NCBI GenBank assembly: GCA_902475245.1
Contig: CABRYP010000031.1
Location: forward strand, 1 to 27,481
Direction: 5' to 3'
Source of the DNA: an uncultured Collinsella sp.
GTDB lineage: Bacteria > Actinomycetota > Coriobacteriia > Coriobacteriales > Coriobacteriaceae
Length of the DNA stretch: 27,481 nt
Every line of letters starts with the position of its first letter. Position 1 is the first letter of the stretch. Below, in pieces: positions 8,553 to 15,699 of the stretch. Both the position numbers and the translations under genes were made by a program. Below the pieces are notes generated by a model. The model did no database searches. It saw only the letters and a list, made by a program, of their open reading frames with translations, and was not told where the DNA came from.

Positions 8553-10263
8553 AAAAGCGAAGACGGTCAACGTCCTCGAGGGGCCGATGACCGAGTCGTG
8601 CGCCGAGTTTCCCGCGCGCCACGTGTTTATCAAGTGCCCGGAGTGCCGCCGTGTGATCGATGAGGCACGCCTGCACGACAACCTCGAGGTCTGCCCCCGT
8701 TGCGGCAAGCATTTTCGCGTGAGCGGGCGCGACCGTATGCGCATGACGGTCGACGAGGGCACGTTTGAGGAATGGGATGCCAGTCTGGCGTCTGAGGACT
8801 TCCTCTCGTTTCCCGGCTATGCCGACAAACTCAAGAGCGTGAGCGAGCGTTCGGGCGAGCGCGATGCCGTCGTGTGCGGCAGGGGCAAAATCCGCGGTTG
8901 CGATACGGCGCTCTTCTTTATGGATGCCAACTTTATGATGGGCTCGATGGGCTCCGTGGTGGGCGAGAAGATCTGTCGCACATTTGAGCGTGCGACCGAG
9001 CTGGGATTGCCAGTTGTCGGCTTTACCGTTTCGGGCGGCGCGCGCATGCAAGAGGGCGTGACCTCGCTTATGCAGATGGCCAAGATTTCTGCGGCGGTTA
9101 GGCGCCACAGCGAGGCGGGCGGCCTGTATATCACGGTGCTCACCGACCCCACGACCGGAGGCGTAACCGCGAGCTTTGCCATGGAGGGCGACATTATCCT
9201 GGCCGAGCCCGATGCCCTGACGGCATTTGCCGGCCCGCGCGTGATCGAGCAGAACATGCACAAGCGTCTGCCCAAGGGATTCCAGCGTTCCGAGTTTTTG
9301 CTGGAGCACGGCTTTTGCGATGCCGTTGTTCCGCGTGGTGAGATTGCGCTCACGGTAGGCGAACTGCTGGCGCTGCACGAAGGGCACGCGCCCGGCCTGG
9401 GGGCACCGCATGAGATCGTGCATACGGGTCGTCGCGGCAAAAAGCTGGGACACTTGTTTAAGCGCTCGGCGGCACCAAAAACCGCGCTTGAGATTGTCAA
9501 GCAGACCCGCTCGGCAGATCGCGCCACGGCGAGTGAGATGATCTCGCTGGGCCTGGATGGATTTGTGGAGCTGCACGGCGACCGTTACTTTGGCGACGAC
9601 GCCGCTGTGGTGGCTGGCATTGGCTGGAAAGACGGACGCCCCGTAACGGTCATCGCCATCGAGCGCGGCACCACGACTAAAGAGCGTATGCGTCGCAACT
9701 TTGGCATGGCGCATCCCGAGGGCTACCGCAAGGCGCGGCGCCTCATGCGCCAAGCCGAAAAGTTTGGTCGACCGGTTCTGTGCCTGGTCGATACTTCGGG
9801 CGCGTTTTGCGGCATCGGTGCCGAGGAGCGCGGCCAAGGCGAGGCGATTGCCCAGAATCTCATGGAGATGAGCGGCCTTAAGACGCCGATTGTCTCGGTG
9901 GTGACAGGCGAGGGCGGCTCTGGTGGCGCGCTGGCGCTTTCCGTGGCCGACCGCATCCTGATGCTCTCGAGCTCGGCCTATTCGGTCGTGAGCCCCGAGG
10001 CCTGTGCGTCGATCCTGTGGAAGGATACCGAGCGCGCGAATGAGGCCGCCGAGGCGCTGAAGCTCACGGCCCCCGATTTGTTGGCGCTCGGCATCATCGA
10101 CGGCATTGTTGACGATAGGGGCCTGTCGCATGAGGAGATCGCCGGTGCCGTCATGTCCTCGGCATTTGATGCCTTCGATACGCTTGGGCGACTCGACGAC
10201 GCGGCCCTCACAAACCTCCGCTACGAAAAGTACCGCGCAATCGGTCAGTACCGCACGATGTGA
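8539..10263 (+). CDS. accDA: Fused acetyl-CoA carboxylase carboxyltransferase beta-alpha subunit (AccD-AccA)
   Basis: Transfers the carboxyl group from biotinyl-AccB to acetyl-CoA, giving malonyl-CoA. One 574-residue chain carries both subunits that are separate in E. coli. Residues about 30-285 are AccD, with a C4 zinc ribbon (Cys33, Cys36, Cys52, Cys55) and the crotonase-like VSGGARMQEG and TDPTTGGVTASFAM. Residues about 312-570 are AccA, with ALEIVKQTRSADR, GDRYFGDDAA, GTTTKERMRRNFGM, HPEGYRKA and GEGGSGGALAL. The long N-terminal helical segment that precedes this point in stand-alone AccA is mostly absent, replaced by a short basic linker. Starts at 8539 and 8545 are both possible. Such fusions are known in other Actinomycetota. 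Confidence 0.94.
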   Translation: MLMNRKAKTVNVLEGPMTESCAEFPARHVFIKCPECRRVIDEARLHDNLEVCPRCGKHFRVSGRDRMRMTVDEGTFEEWDASLASEDFLSFPGYADKLKSVSERSGERDAVVCGRGKIRGCDTALFFMDANFMMGSMGSVVGEKICRTFERATELGLPVVGFTVSGGARMQEGVTSLMQMAKISAAVRRHSEAGGLYITVLTDPTTGGVTASFAMEGDIILAEPDALTAFAGPRVIEQNMHKRLPKGFQRSEFLLEHGFCDAVVPRGEIALTVGELLALHEGHAPGLGAPHEIVHTGRRGKKLGHLFKRSAAPKTALEIVKQTRSADRATASEMISLGLDGFVELHGDRYFGDDAAVVAGIGWKDGRPVTVIAIERGTTTKERMRRNFGMAHPEGYRKARRLMRQAEKFGRPVLCLVDTSGAFCGIGAEERGQGEAIAQNLMEMSGLKTPIVSVVTGEGGSGGALALSVADRILMLSSSAYSVVSPEACASILWKDTERANEAAEALKLTAPDLLALGIIDGIVDDRGLSHEEIAGAVMSSAFDAFDTLGRLDDAALTNLRYEKYRAIGQYRTM

Positions 10264-10311
10264 CAAAGGGACAGTCCGCATGTCACATTGGGAAAGGCGT
10301 TCCATGTCACA
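10261..10311. repeat. Short GGGACAG-type repeat with duplicated CATGTCACA before the PTS gene
   Basis: The 9-mer CATGTCACA occurs twice, at 10279-10287 and 10303-10311, exactly 24 bases apart, and each copy contains an in-frame ATG for the PTS gene. The stretch 10261-10289 (GACAAAGGGACAG to CACATT) resembles 11526-11554 downstream of the same gene; my hand alignment gives 19 of 29 positions identical. The element therefore seems to bracket the PTS gene. It may be an intergenic repeat family; its role is unknown. It includes the accDA stop codon. Confidence 0.45.
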
Positions 10312-11518
10312 AGTTTCTAACACCTCGTTTACAACGACGGCCTCATCAAACGCCATGGCCGTGGTGGACTATCTGTCCAAAAGCATGATGGCGGCGCTGC
10401 CGTTTATTGTCTGCGCGGCGTTGTTCCGCACCGTCGCCGTCATTATGGGCGAAGGCATGCTGGGCCTGTGGTCTGCCGATTCCGAAATCTATCGCCTGTT
10501 CTACAGTTGGCTCTATAACGCCGGCTACTACTTTTTGCCCATTTATCTTGGTTGGGCGGCCGCCCGCCAGCTCGGTTGCTCGGAGCAGCTGGGCATGATG
10601 CTGGGCGGCGTATTGATTGCGCCCGATTTGCTTAAGCTCGTCGATGCCGCATCGACGACGGGGGCATCGATGACTTCCGTGTATGGCCTGCTTCCCGCGC
10701 CGGTCAACGATTACACGGCGACTGTTATTCCGATTCTCATCTCGGTGCCCGTGCTATGGCGAGTGGAGTGTTTCTTTTCGCGCGTTATCCCTAAGGCCGT
10801 GGCGTTTTCGTTCGTTCCGTTTGCGACCATGCTTGTCATGGTTCCGGTTTCGCTGTGTATCACGGCGCCGGCGGGCAGCTATCTGGGCATGCTGTTGGGC
10901 CAGCTTATGTTTATGCTTGGCAATTCCGGTGGCATCGTGTCGCTGCTCACGCTCATGGGGCTTGCTGCAGGCTGGGAGTTTCTTAAGATCGCGGGCGTCA
11001 GCAACGTTGTCCTATCGCTCGCCTATGCGCAGTTTATGAGTGTGGGAACGGATTCGTGCATCCTAATCGCCGCGACGATGGCGACGTTCGCCGTTTGGGG
11101 CATGCCCTTTGGCGCGTCGCTCCGCGTTGCGAATAAGGACGAGAAGGCGCTCATGCTGGGCTATTCGATCTCGGGCGTGCTTGGCGGCGTAAGCGAGCCG
11201 GCGCTGTACGGTTGCGGCTTTAAATATGGCAGGTGCCTGACGTGCATGGCCATTGGTGGCGCCGTCGGAGGCCTTGTTGCGGCCGTGGGCCACGTTACGG
11301 CCTATACCATCGGCATGACGAATGTCCTCATGGTCATTGGCTTTGCCACGGGCGGCATCTCGAACCTGCTGTGGTGCTGTGTTGCCGGCGGTGTGGCATT
11401 TGCGGTGTCTGCGGCGCTGAGCTACTGCTTTGGCGTGGTGCCGGCGAAGGGGCAGACGACGGGGGACGGAGCCGATTCACCCGAAACCTCGAAGAACGTG
11501 GCCGAAGTAAGCGCGTAA
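10304..11518 (+). CDS. PTS system EIIC permease domain protein (glucose/beta-glucoside superfamily), stand-alone
   Basis: A membrane protein of about 404 residues with many hydrophobic segments, matching the sugar-translocating EIIC domain of the phosphotransferase system. The diagnostic motif GGVSEPALYG lies at residues 294-303; the related G(I/V)TEPA(I/L)YG is typical of beta-glucoside/sucrose/trehalose EIIC. No EIIB cysteine domain or EIIA histidine domain is attached or encoded nearby, so it would need partners from elsewhere. The ATG at 10304 follows GAAAGG; the ATG at 10280 is also in frame and follows AAAGGG, so the first eight residues are uncertain. It starts 40 bases after accDA with no terminator between, so it may be co-transcribed with the fab operon. 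The substrate is not predictable. Confidence 0.85.
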   Translation: MSQVSNTSFTTTASSNAMAVVDYLSKSMMAALPFIVCAALFRTVAVIMGEGMLGLWSADSEIYRLFYSWLYNAGYYFLPIYLGWAAARQLGCSEQLGMMLGGVLIAPDLLKLVDAASTTGASMTSVYGLLPAPVNDYTATVIPILISVPVLWRVECFFSRVIPKAVAFSFVPFATMLVMVPVSLCITAPAGSYLGMLLGQLMFMLGNSGGIVSLLTLMGLAAGWEFLKIAGVSNVVLSLAYAQFMSVGTDSCILIAATMATFAVWGMPFGASLRVANKDEKALMLGYSISGVLGGVSEPALYGCGFKYGRCLTCMAIGGAVGGLVAAVGHVTAYTIGMTNVLMVIGFATGGISNLLWCCVAGGVAFAVSAALSYCFGVVPAKGQTTGDGADSPETSKNVAEVSA

Positions 11519-11525
11519 ACCTGTG

Positions 11526-11554
11526 CGACACAAGGACGGTTTCTTTGCCACATT
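11526..11554. repeat. Short repeat related to 10261-10289
   Basis: This segment (GACACAAGGACGG to CACATT) lies just after the PTS stop codon and parallels the element before that gene in order and length, with 19 of 29 positions identical by eye. It is probably a diverged copy of the same intergenic repeat family. It ends three bases before the terminator stem at 11557. Confidence 0.35.
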
Positions 11555-11556
11555 CT

Positions 11557-11589
11557 AAGGCCGTGGCCCGTGTGGGTTGCGGCCTTTTT
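11557..11589 (+). terminator. Rho-independent terminator after the PTS gene
   Basis: Stem AAGGCCG (11557-11563) pairs with CGGCCTT (11580-11586), followed directly by more T residues to 11589. The 16-base loop is itself G/C rich. It lies 38 bases after the PTS stop codon and probably ends the long fab-acc-PTS transcript. Confidence 0.7.
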
Positions 11590-11668
11590 GTATCTGGAGG
11601 ACAAAGTGGCTACACTACAATCCGTTTGAGCAATAGATATATAGGTAGTACCGTGGGGGCGGATGTAG

Positions 11669-12823
11669 ATGGTCGAGTGGATTGTTAAACGCGCGCAGGG
11701 CGATCGTGCGCGTGTGGGCACGTTAGCGGGCATGGTGTGCATTGTCGCCAATGTTGCGCTTTGTGCTGCGAAGGGCGCAATTGGCGTGCTGTCGGGATCG
11801 GTTTCGATCGTGGCGGATGCCATGAACAACCTGTCCGATGCCAGCTCGAATATCGTGAGCGTGCTGGGCTTTAAGCTGGCGAGCAAGCCGGCCGACCCCG
11901 AGCATCCTTACGGCCACGGTCGCTACGAGTATCTCTCGGGATTGGTCGTGGCGGCACTCGTGCTGCTGATTGGCGTTGAGCTGGTGAAGTCCTCGGTCGA
12001 GCGCGTCATCCACCCCGAACCTGTCGAGTTCTCGCTTGCCCTGGTGGCAGTTCTAGTGCTTTCGATGGTCGTAAAGCTCTGGATGGCGGCCCTTAACCAA
12101 AAGCTCGGTGACCGCATTGAGTCCGAGACGCTGCATGCGACCGCGCAGGATTCCAAGAACGATGTTCTAGCCACGGGCGCCGTGCTGGCGTGCGCGATTG
12201 TTTCCCAGGTGACGCATATCAATCTTGATGCATGGGTTGGACTTGCCGTTGGCGCCTATATTGGTTGGAGCGGTTTTGAACTCATCCAGGATACGGTGAG
12301 CCCGCTTTTGGGCCAGGCGCCCGATCCCAAGCTGGTCAAGCACATTCGAGACAAGATCATGAGCTACCCCGGCGTTTTGGGCGTTCACGATTTGATGGTT
12401 CACGACTACGGCCCGGGCAGGAAGTTTGCAAGTGCGCACGCCGAGATGGCGGCCGAGGTCAGCCCGCTGGAAAGTCACGACACGCTCGATAACATCGAGC
12501 AGTCGTTTAGGGTCGAAGACGGCATGATCGTCACGCTTCACTACGATCCCATCGTGACCGATGACCCCAAGGTGGCGAGCATGCGCTTGCGCATTCACGC
12601 CATGGCTCAGGAGATTGATAACCGCCTCTCGATTCATGACCTACGCTGTGTGCCGGGTCCTACGCACACCAACGTGATCTTTGACTGCGTGCGCCCCTCG
12701 GATCTGCAAATGAGTGCCGAAGACGTAAAGCACGCGCTGGCACAACGGGTCGAATCGGAATATCCCAAGTCGATTGCCAAGATTACGATCGACGAAGACT
12801 ACGTAGGGCATACCCACGAGTAA
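11669..12823 (+). CDS. Cation diffusion facilitator (CDF) family metal exporter, probably Mn-type
   Basis: Proton-driven efflux carrier for a divalent metal in the cytoplasmic membrane. The 384-residue protein has about six membrane segments in its first 200 residues, the loop motif HPYGHGRYEYLS at 79-90, and a soluble C-terminal domain longer than usual. Metal-site residues read N53-x3-D57 in TM2 (NNLSD) and D161-x3-D165 in TM5 (DSKND). An Asn in the TM2 site together with DxxxD in TM5 is the pattern described for Mn-transporting CDFs such as MntE, whereas zinc members usually have His-Asp pairs. Metal specificity is therefore inference. A GGGGGCGGA stretch precedes the ATG. Confidence 0.88.
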   Translation: MVEWIVKRAQGDRARVGTLAGMVCIVANVALCAAKGAIGVLSGSVSIVADAMNNLSDASSNIVSVLGFKLASKPADPEHPYGHGRYEYLSGLVVAALVLLIGVELVKSSVERVIHPEPVEFSLALVAVLVLSMVVKLWMAALNQKLGDRIESETLHATAQDSKNDVLATGAVLACAIVSQVTHINLDAWVGLAVGAYIGWSGFELIQDTVSPLLGQAPDPKLVKHIRDKIMSYPGVLGVHDLMVHDYGPGRKFASAHAEMAAEVSPLESHDTLDNIEQSFRVEDGMIVTLHYDPIVTDDPKVASMRLRIHAMAQEIDNRLSIHDLRCVPGPTHTNVIFDCVRPSDLQMSAEDVKHALAQRVESEYPKSIAKITIDEDYVGHTHE

Positions 12824-12862
12824 GGCTGTGCCGGCAAAGCAGGTTATGCAGAAGGGGAGAGC

Positions 12863-13489
12863 ATGAAGAAACTGTATCTACTCCGCCACGGTCAGACGGA
12901 GTTCAACGTCAAAAAGCTGGTCCAGGGCCGCTGCGATTCACCGCTGACCAGCCTGGGCCGTCAACAGGCACAGGCAGCCGCCGCGTGGCTCAAAGCCAAC
13001 GGCGTCGTCCCCGACAAAGTGATCTCATCACCCTTAGGCCGAGCCATGGACACGGCAAGTCTCGTCGCATGCGAACTCCTCGGTCCGGACGCCGCTGCCG
13101 AGCCCTGCGAAGGCATCATCGAACGCTGCTACGGCTCCTTCGAAGAGGGCCCGCACGACGCGCTACCTACCGACGTCTGGGATCCCGGCGAGGATCTGGT
13201 CCCCTTCGGAGGAGAAGGAAGCCGCGCGCTGCAAGAGCGCATGGTAGACACCCTCACCAATATCATGGGCGCCGATGGTATCGAAACCCTCCTAGCAGTA
13301 AGCCACGGCAGCGCCAGCCGCCAATTCATCAAGGCTGCAGCCCCAGAGGGCTTCGAGCTCCCAACAAAACTCCCCAACTGCGCCATCATGATCTTCGATT
13401 TCGATGAGGCAAAGCCACAAGCAGAAGGCGAGCCTCATCAATGTAAGTTCACCCTCCAGCAAATAGTGGACCCCCAACAAAGTCATTAG
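12863..13489 (+). CDS. Histidine phosphatase superfamily protein (phosphoglycerate mutase-like)
   Basis: A 208-residue protein with the catalytic LLRHGQTEFNV near the N-terminus (His9 as phospho-acceptor), SSPLGRAMDTA in the middle, ERCYGSFEEG containing the acid residue, and the second histidine in VSHGSASRQF. This is the complete core of the superfamily. It resembles broad-specificity phosphatases rather than cofactor-dependent glycolytic mutase, which is longer with extra insertions. The substrate cannot be assigned. GGGGAG precedes the ATG. It starts 39 bases after the CDF gene with no terminator between, so the two probably share a transcript. Confidence 0.88.
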   Translation: MKKLYLLRHGQTEFNVKKLVQGRCDSPLTSLGRQQAQAAAAWLKANGVVPDKVISSPLGRAMDTASLVACELLGPDAAAEPCEGIIERCYGSFEEGPHDALPTDVWDPGEDLVPFGGEGSRALQERMVDTLTNIMGADGIETLLAVSHGSASRQFIKAAAPEGFELPTKLPNCAIMIFDFDEAKPQAEGEPHQCKFTLQQIVDPQQSH

Positions 13490-13730
13490 CCTGAGCGAGC
13501 AGAGTTAAGCAGACATCAACGTGTCGTCTCCCGAGCTTGGCAGAGGGGCGGCGAAATATATTAAGTTTGTCGCGAGTTCCGCACGCAAAGGAAAGCACTT
13601 AATGTGCTTTCCGTCTTGCGCAGGACTGTAGAGCAGCAAACTTAATATATTTCGCCGCCCCTCTGCCAAGCCCAGGCGACTCCACGCACTTTACCTGCGT
13701 AAACAATGTGAGTGAAATATGAATCTCGAT
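13490..13730. other. Gene-free spacer between the phosphatase and the ribosomal cluster
   Basis: I see no coding sequence here. Most of it is occupied by the palindromic element at 13535-13671, described separately. The spacer is the place where rpsJ would be expected ahead of rplC, but no S10-like sequence is present in any frame of the 13490-13938 interval. Confidence 0.7.
13535..13671. repeat. 137-bp palindromic element with perfect 35-bp arms and a nested hairpin
   Basis: Left arm 13535-13569 and right arm 13637-13671 are perfect inverted copies; the outer part reads GCTTGGCAGAGGGGCGGC and the inner part AATATATTAAGTTTG. The centre holds a second hairpin: GGAAAGCAC (13590-13598) with GTGCTTTCC (13604-13612), extended by CGCAA (13584-13588) with TTGCG (13616-13620). 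No open reading frame and no clear target-site duplication is visible. It could be a MITE-like insertion, a bidirectional terminator between the phosphatase and ribosomal genes, or a structured RNA. Confidence 0.8.
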
Positions 13731-13755
13731 GGATACGCCCGCAGCCGTGTATACT
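13731..13755 (+). promoter_or_regulatory. Promoter-like box upstream of rplC, shared with rplB
   Basis: The 25-bp stretch begins GGATACGCCCG and ends CCGTGTATACT. It contains a good -10 hexamer TATACT at 13750-13755. The same box, 21 of 25 positions identical, lies at 15596-15620 ahead of rplB. A usual -35 at 17 bp is not evident; the conserved TGGATA is only 14 bp from the hexamer. It probably marks the promoter of rplC-rplD-rplW. Confidence 0.6.
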
Positions 13756-13866
13756 AAACAGCTGTGTGAAACCAGGGGAGTATTCTGGCTGGACAAAATG
13801 CCTGCTTAATAGGGTTGTCAGGTAGTCCGGACGCAATACAAGACTGGGGAGCACGTCGTGTAAGTA

Positions 13867-13918
13867 GTGGTCCTCTAGGGGCGTACGCTCGGTGGTGTAC
13901 GCATTGTCCCAAGACCAC
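13867..13918 (+). promoter_or_regulatory. Structured mRNA leader of the rplC operon
   Basis: Three nested pairings can be drawn by eye: GTGGTC (13867-13872) with GACCAC (13913-13918), GGG (13878-13880) with CCC (13908-13910), and GCGTAC (13881-13886) with GTACGC (13897-13902). The structure lies about 110 bases after the putative promoter and ends 20 bases before the rplC start. It is a good candidate for an autoregulatory ribosomal-protein leader, by analogy with S10-operon leaders bound by L4 in E. coli. Which protein binds is unknown. Confidence 0.6.
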
Positions 13919-13938
13919 GCGAGAGTTGGGATCATATC

Positions 13939-14559
13939 TTGATCAGCATGATTCTCGGCCGCAAGATTGGCATGACCCAGGTTTGGGACGATGACGACAA
14001 CGTCGTTCCCGTCACGGTCATCCAGGCTGGCCCCTGCGCTGTCTCGCAGGTTAAAACTCAGGCAACCGACGGCTATGATGCCGTCCAGATCGGTTTCGGC
14101 GACATCAAGGCCAAGAACGTGAACAAGCCCATGGCTGGTCACTTCGCCAAGGCTGGCGTCGAGCCTGTCCGCTTCCTTCGTGAGGTCCGCGTCGAGAACG
14201 GCGAGGAGCACAAGGTCGGCGAGGTCGTCACCGTCGCTGATTTCGCTGATGTCGAGAAGGTCGACGTCATCGGTACCTCCAAGGGTAAGGGCTTCCAGGG
14301 TCGCATCAAGCGCTGGGGTCAGCGCCGCGGTCCTATGACGCATGGTTCTCACTTCCAGCGTCACCCCGGTTCTATCGGTCAGTGCGCCTATCCTGCGCGC
14401 GTCCTCAAGGGCGTCAAGATGGCCGGTCACATGGGTAACGAGCGCGTTACCGTCAAGAACCTTTCCGTTGTCCGCATCGATGCCGAGCAGAACCTCATCT
14501 TGGTCAAGGGCGCTGTCCCGGGTGCCAAGAATGGTCTCGTCGCCATCCGTATGGCCTAA
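13939..14559 (+). CDS. rplC: 50S ribosomal protein L3
   Basis: Early-assembly protein of the large subunit near the peptidyl transferase centre. The 206-residue sequence has the family start MILGRKIGMTQVW, the VIGTSKGKGFQGRIKRW segment, the central extension around RGPMTHGSHFQRHPGSIGQ, and AGHMGNERVTVKNL. Length is normal. The start is uncertain: TTG at 13939 has GGGA at a suitable distance, while ATG at 13948 matches many L3 starts but has no clear ribosome binding site. It is the first gene of this ribosomal cluster; the usual upstream rpsJ is missing. Confidence 0.95.
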   Translation: MISMILGRKIGMTQVWDDDDNVVPVTVIQAGPCAVSQVKTQATDGYDAVQIGFGDIKAKNVNKPMAGHFAKAGVEPVRFLREVRVENGEEHKVGEVVTVADFADVEKVDVIGTSKGKGFQGRIKRWGQRRGPMTHGSHFQRHPGSIGQCAYPARVLKGVKMAGHMGNERVTVKNLSVVRIDAEQNLILVKGAVPGAKNGLVAIRMA

Positions 14560-14605
14560 GGGCCCAGCCCATTTAGCCCAGCGTCATACCAAGGAGAACA
14601 CTTAA

Positions 14606-15232
14606 ATGGCAAAGTTTGAAGTAAAGAACAGCGAGGGCAAGAAGGTCGCCGAGGCCGAGCTCGCCGCTGAGGTGTACGGCATCGAGCCGAACATCCACGT
14701 TATGCACCACATCGTCAAGTGCCAGATGGCCTCTTGGCGTCAGGGCACCCAGTCCGCTAAGGGCCGCTCTGAGGTTTCCGGTGGCGGCAAGAAGCCTTGG
14801 CGTCAGAAGGGCACCGGCCGTGCCCGCCAGGGTTCCATCCGTGCTGCCCAGTGGCGTCACGGTGGCGTCGTCTTCGCCCCCAAGCCCCGTTCCTACGCCA
14901 AGCGTATGAACAACAAGGAGGTCAAGCTGGCTATGCGCTCCGCGCTGTCCGCCAAGCTGGCCGATGGCGAGCTCGTGCTCGTCGACGACTACGGCTTCGA
15001 GAAGCCTTCCACCAAGGCTGCCGTCGCCATGCTCAAGGCTCTCGGCCTTGAGGGCAAGCGTCTGACCATCATCGTTCGCGATGAGGACGTCAACGCCTAC
15101 CTGTCGTTCCGCAACATTCCCAAGACGTTCATCATCACCGCTGACGAGGCCAACACCTACGATCTCGTCAACAACAACGCCGTGCTGATGCCCGCCGACA
15201 TCGCCGCTCACTTCGGGGAGGTGCTTGCATAA
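14606..15232 (+). CDS. rplD: 50S ribosomal protein L4
   Basis: Large-subunit protein lining the exit tunnel; in E. coli it also represses the S10 operon. The 208-residue protein shows the conserved loop QGTQSAKGRSEVSGGGKKPW followed by KGTGRARQGS and RSPQ-like WRHGGVVFAPKPRSY, then a Rossmann-like C-terminal half. AAGGAGAA precedes the ATG. The stop TAA at 15230-15232 abuts the rplW ATG at 15233. In this organism L4 could be the ligand of the leader ahead of rplC, but that is only by analogy. Confidence 0.96.
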   Translation: MAKFEVKNSEGKKVAEAELAAEVYGIEPNIHVMHHIVKCQMASWRQGTQSAKGRSEVSGGGKKPWRQKGTGRARQGSIRAAQWRHGGVVFAPKPRSYAKRMNNKEVKLAMRSALSAKLADGELVLVDDYGFEKPSTKAAVAMLKALGLEGKRLTIIVRDEDVNAYLSFRNIPKTFIITADEANTYDLVNNNAVLMPADIAAHFGEVLA

Positions 15233-15520
15233 ATGACCGCCCACGAGATCATCATCCGTCCGATCGTGTCCGAGCGTTCCTTCTCCGGCATGGAGCTGAA
15301 CAAGTACACGTTCGAGGTCGCCAAGGATGCTAACAAGTATCAGATCAAGGACGCTGTCGAGGAGATCTTCGGCGTCAAGGTCGTTCGCGTGAACACCCTG
15401 ACGGTCAAGCCCAAGACCAAGCGCGTGCGCTATGTCGCCGGCAAGACCCGTTCTTGGAAGAAGGCCATCGTCACGCTGGCCGAGGGCGACACCATCGAGG
15501 TCTTTGGCAACCAGGCCTAA
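15233..15520 (+). CDS. rplW: 50S ribosomal protein L23
   Basis: Protein at the polypeptide exit that docks signal recognition particle and trigger factor. The 95-residue sequence has the usual opening EIIIRPIVSERSF, the middle YTFEVAKDANKYQIKDAVEE, and VNTLTVKPKTKRVRY. Length is standard. A GGGGAGG stretch inside the end of rplD serves as ribosome binding site, and the start directly follows the rplD stop. It is the last gene before the hairpin at 15538-15575. Confidence 0.96.
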   Translation: MTAHEIIIRPIVSERSFSGMELNKYTFEVAKDANKYQIKDAVEEIFGVKVVRVNTLTVKPKTKRVRYVAGKTRSWKKAIVTLAEGDTIEVFGNQA

Positions 15521-15537
15521 GACTCGCTGCTGTTGAG

Positions 15538-15575
15538 TGAGCTCATGCCTCCCAAATAGGGGAGGCGGGAGCTCA
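15538..15575 (+). terminator. Strong hairpin after rplW (attenuator or terminator)
   Basis: TGAGCTC (15538-15544) pairs with GAGCTCA (15569-15575), and GCCTCCC (15547-15553) pairs with GGGAGGC (15560-15566), leaving a six-base loop and a 2x2 internal loop. Only a short run of four T residues follows, so termination may be partial. It separates rplC-rplD-rplW from rplB, genes that are normally contiguous. Confidence 0.65.
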
Positions 15576-15595
15576 AGGTTTTGGGCGTATAAAAT

Positions 15596-15620
15596 GGACA
15601 CGCCCGGAACCGTGTATACG
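15596..15620 (+). promoter_or_regulatory. Promoter-like box upstream of rplB, shared with rplC
   Basis: The 25-bp stretch begins GGACACGCCCG and ends CCGTGTATACG, differing from the box at 13731-13755 in only four positions. It places TATACG as a -10 hexamer. It lies just after the rplW hairpin, so rplB and the genes after it probably have their own promoter. The conserved TGGACA only 14 bp upstream of the hexamer is an unusual spacing. Confidence 0.6.
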
Positions 15621-15628
15621 TCCGGTGT

Positions 15629-15669
15629 CATCGCACCCGAGGCAGAACCTCGAATCCCTGTCTGCGATG
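15629..15669 (+). promoter_or_regulatory. Structured mRNA leader of rplB
   Basis: CATCGC (15629-15634) pairs with GCGATG (15664-15669), enclosing a hairpin CGAGG (15638-15642) with CCTCG (15648-15652). The element lies just after the putative promoter and 30 bases before the rplB ATG. It may be a ribosomal-protein-binding leader; the ligand is unknown. An in-frame GTG at 15625 would translate through it but has no ribosome binding site. Confidence 0.5.
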
Positions 15670-15699
15670 GCTAACGGATTCCTATTGAAAGGGATTGTA

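Noticed and set aside
8371..10356. Long minus-strand open frame of 661 codons opposite accDA
   Set aside because: Same shadow pattern opposite a well-supported gene, with no ribosome binding site or family match.
13490..13938. Search for a hidden rpsJ (S10) gene
   Set aside because: No frame on either strand shows S10-like sequence; the space is filled by the palindromic element, the promoter box and the leader.
15625..15699. Leader peptide or N-terminal extension of L2
   Set aside because: No ribosome binding site precedes the GTG and the segment overlaps a structured leader; L2 homology starts at 15700.
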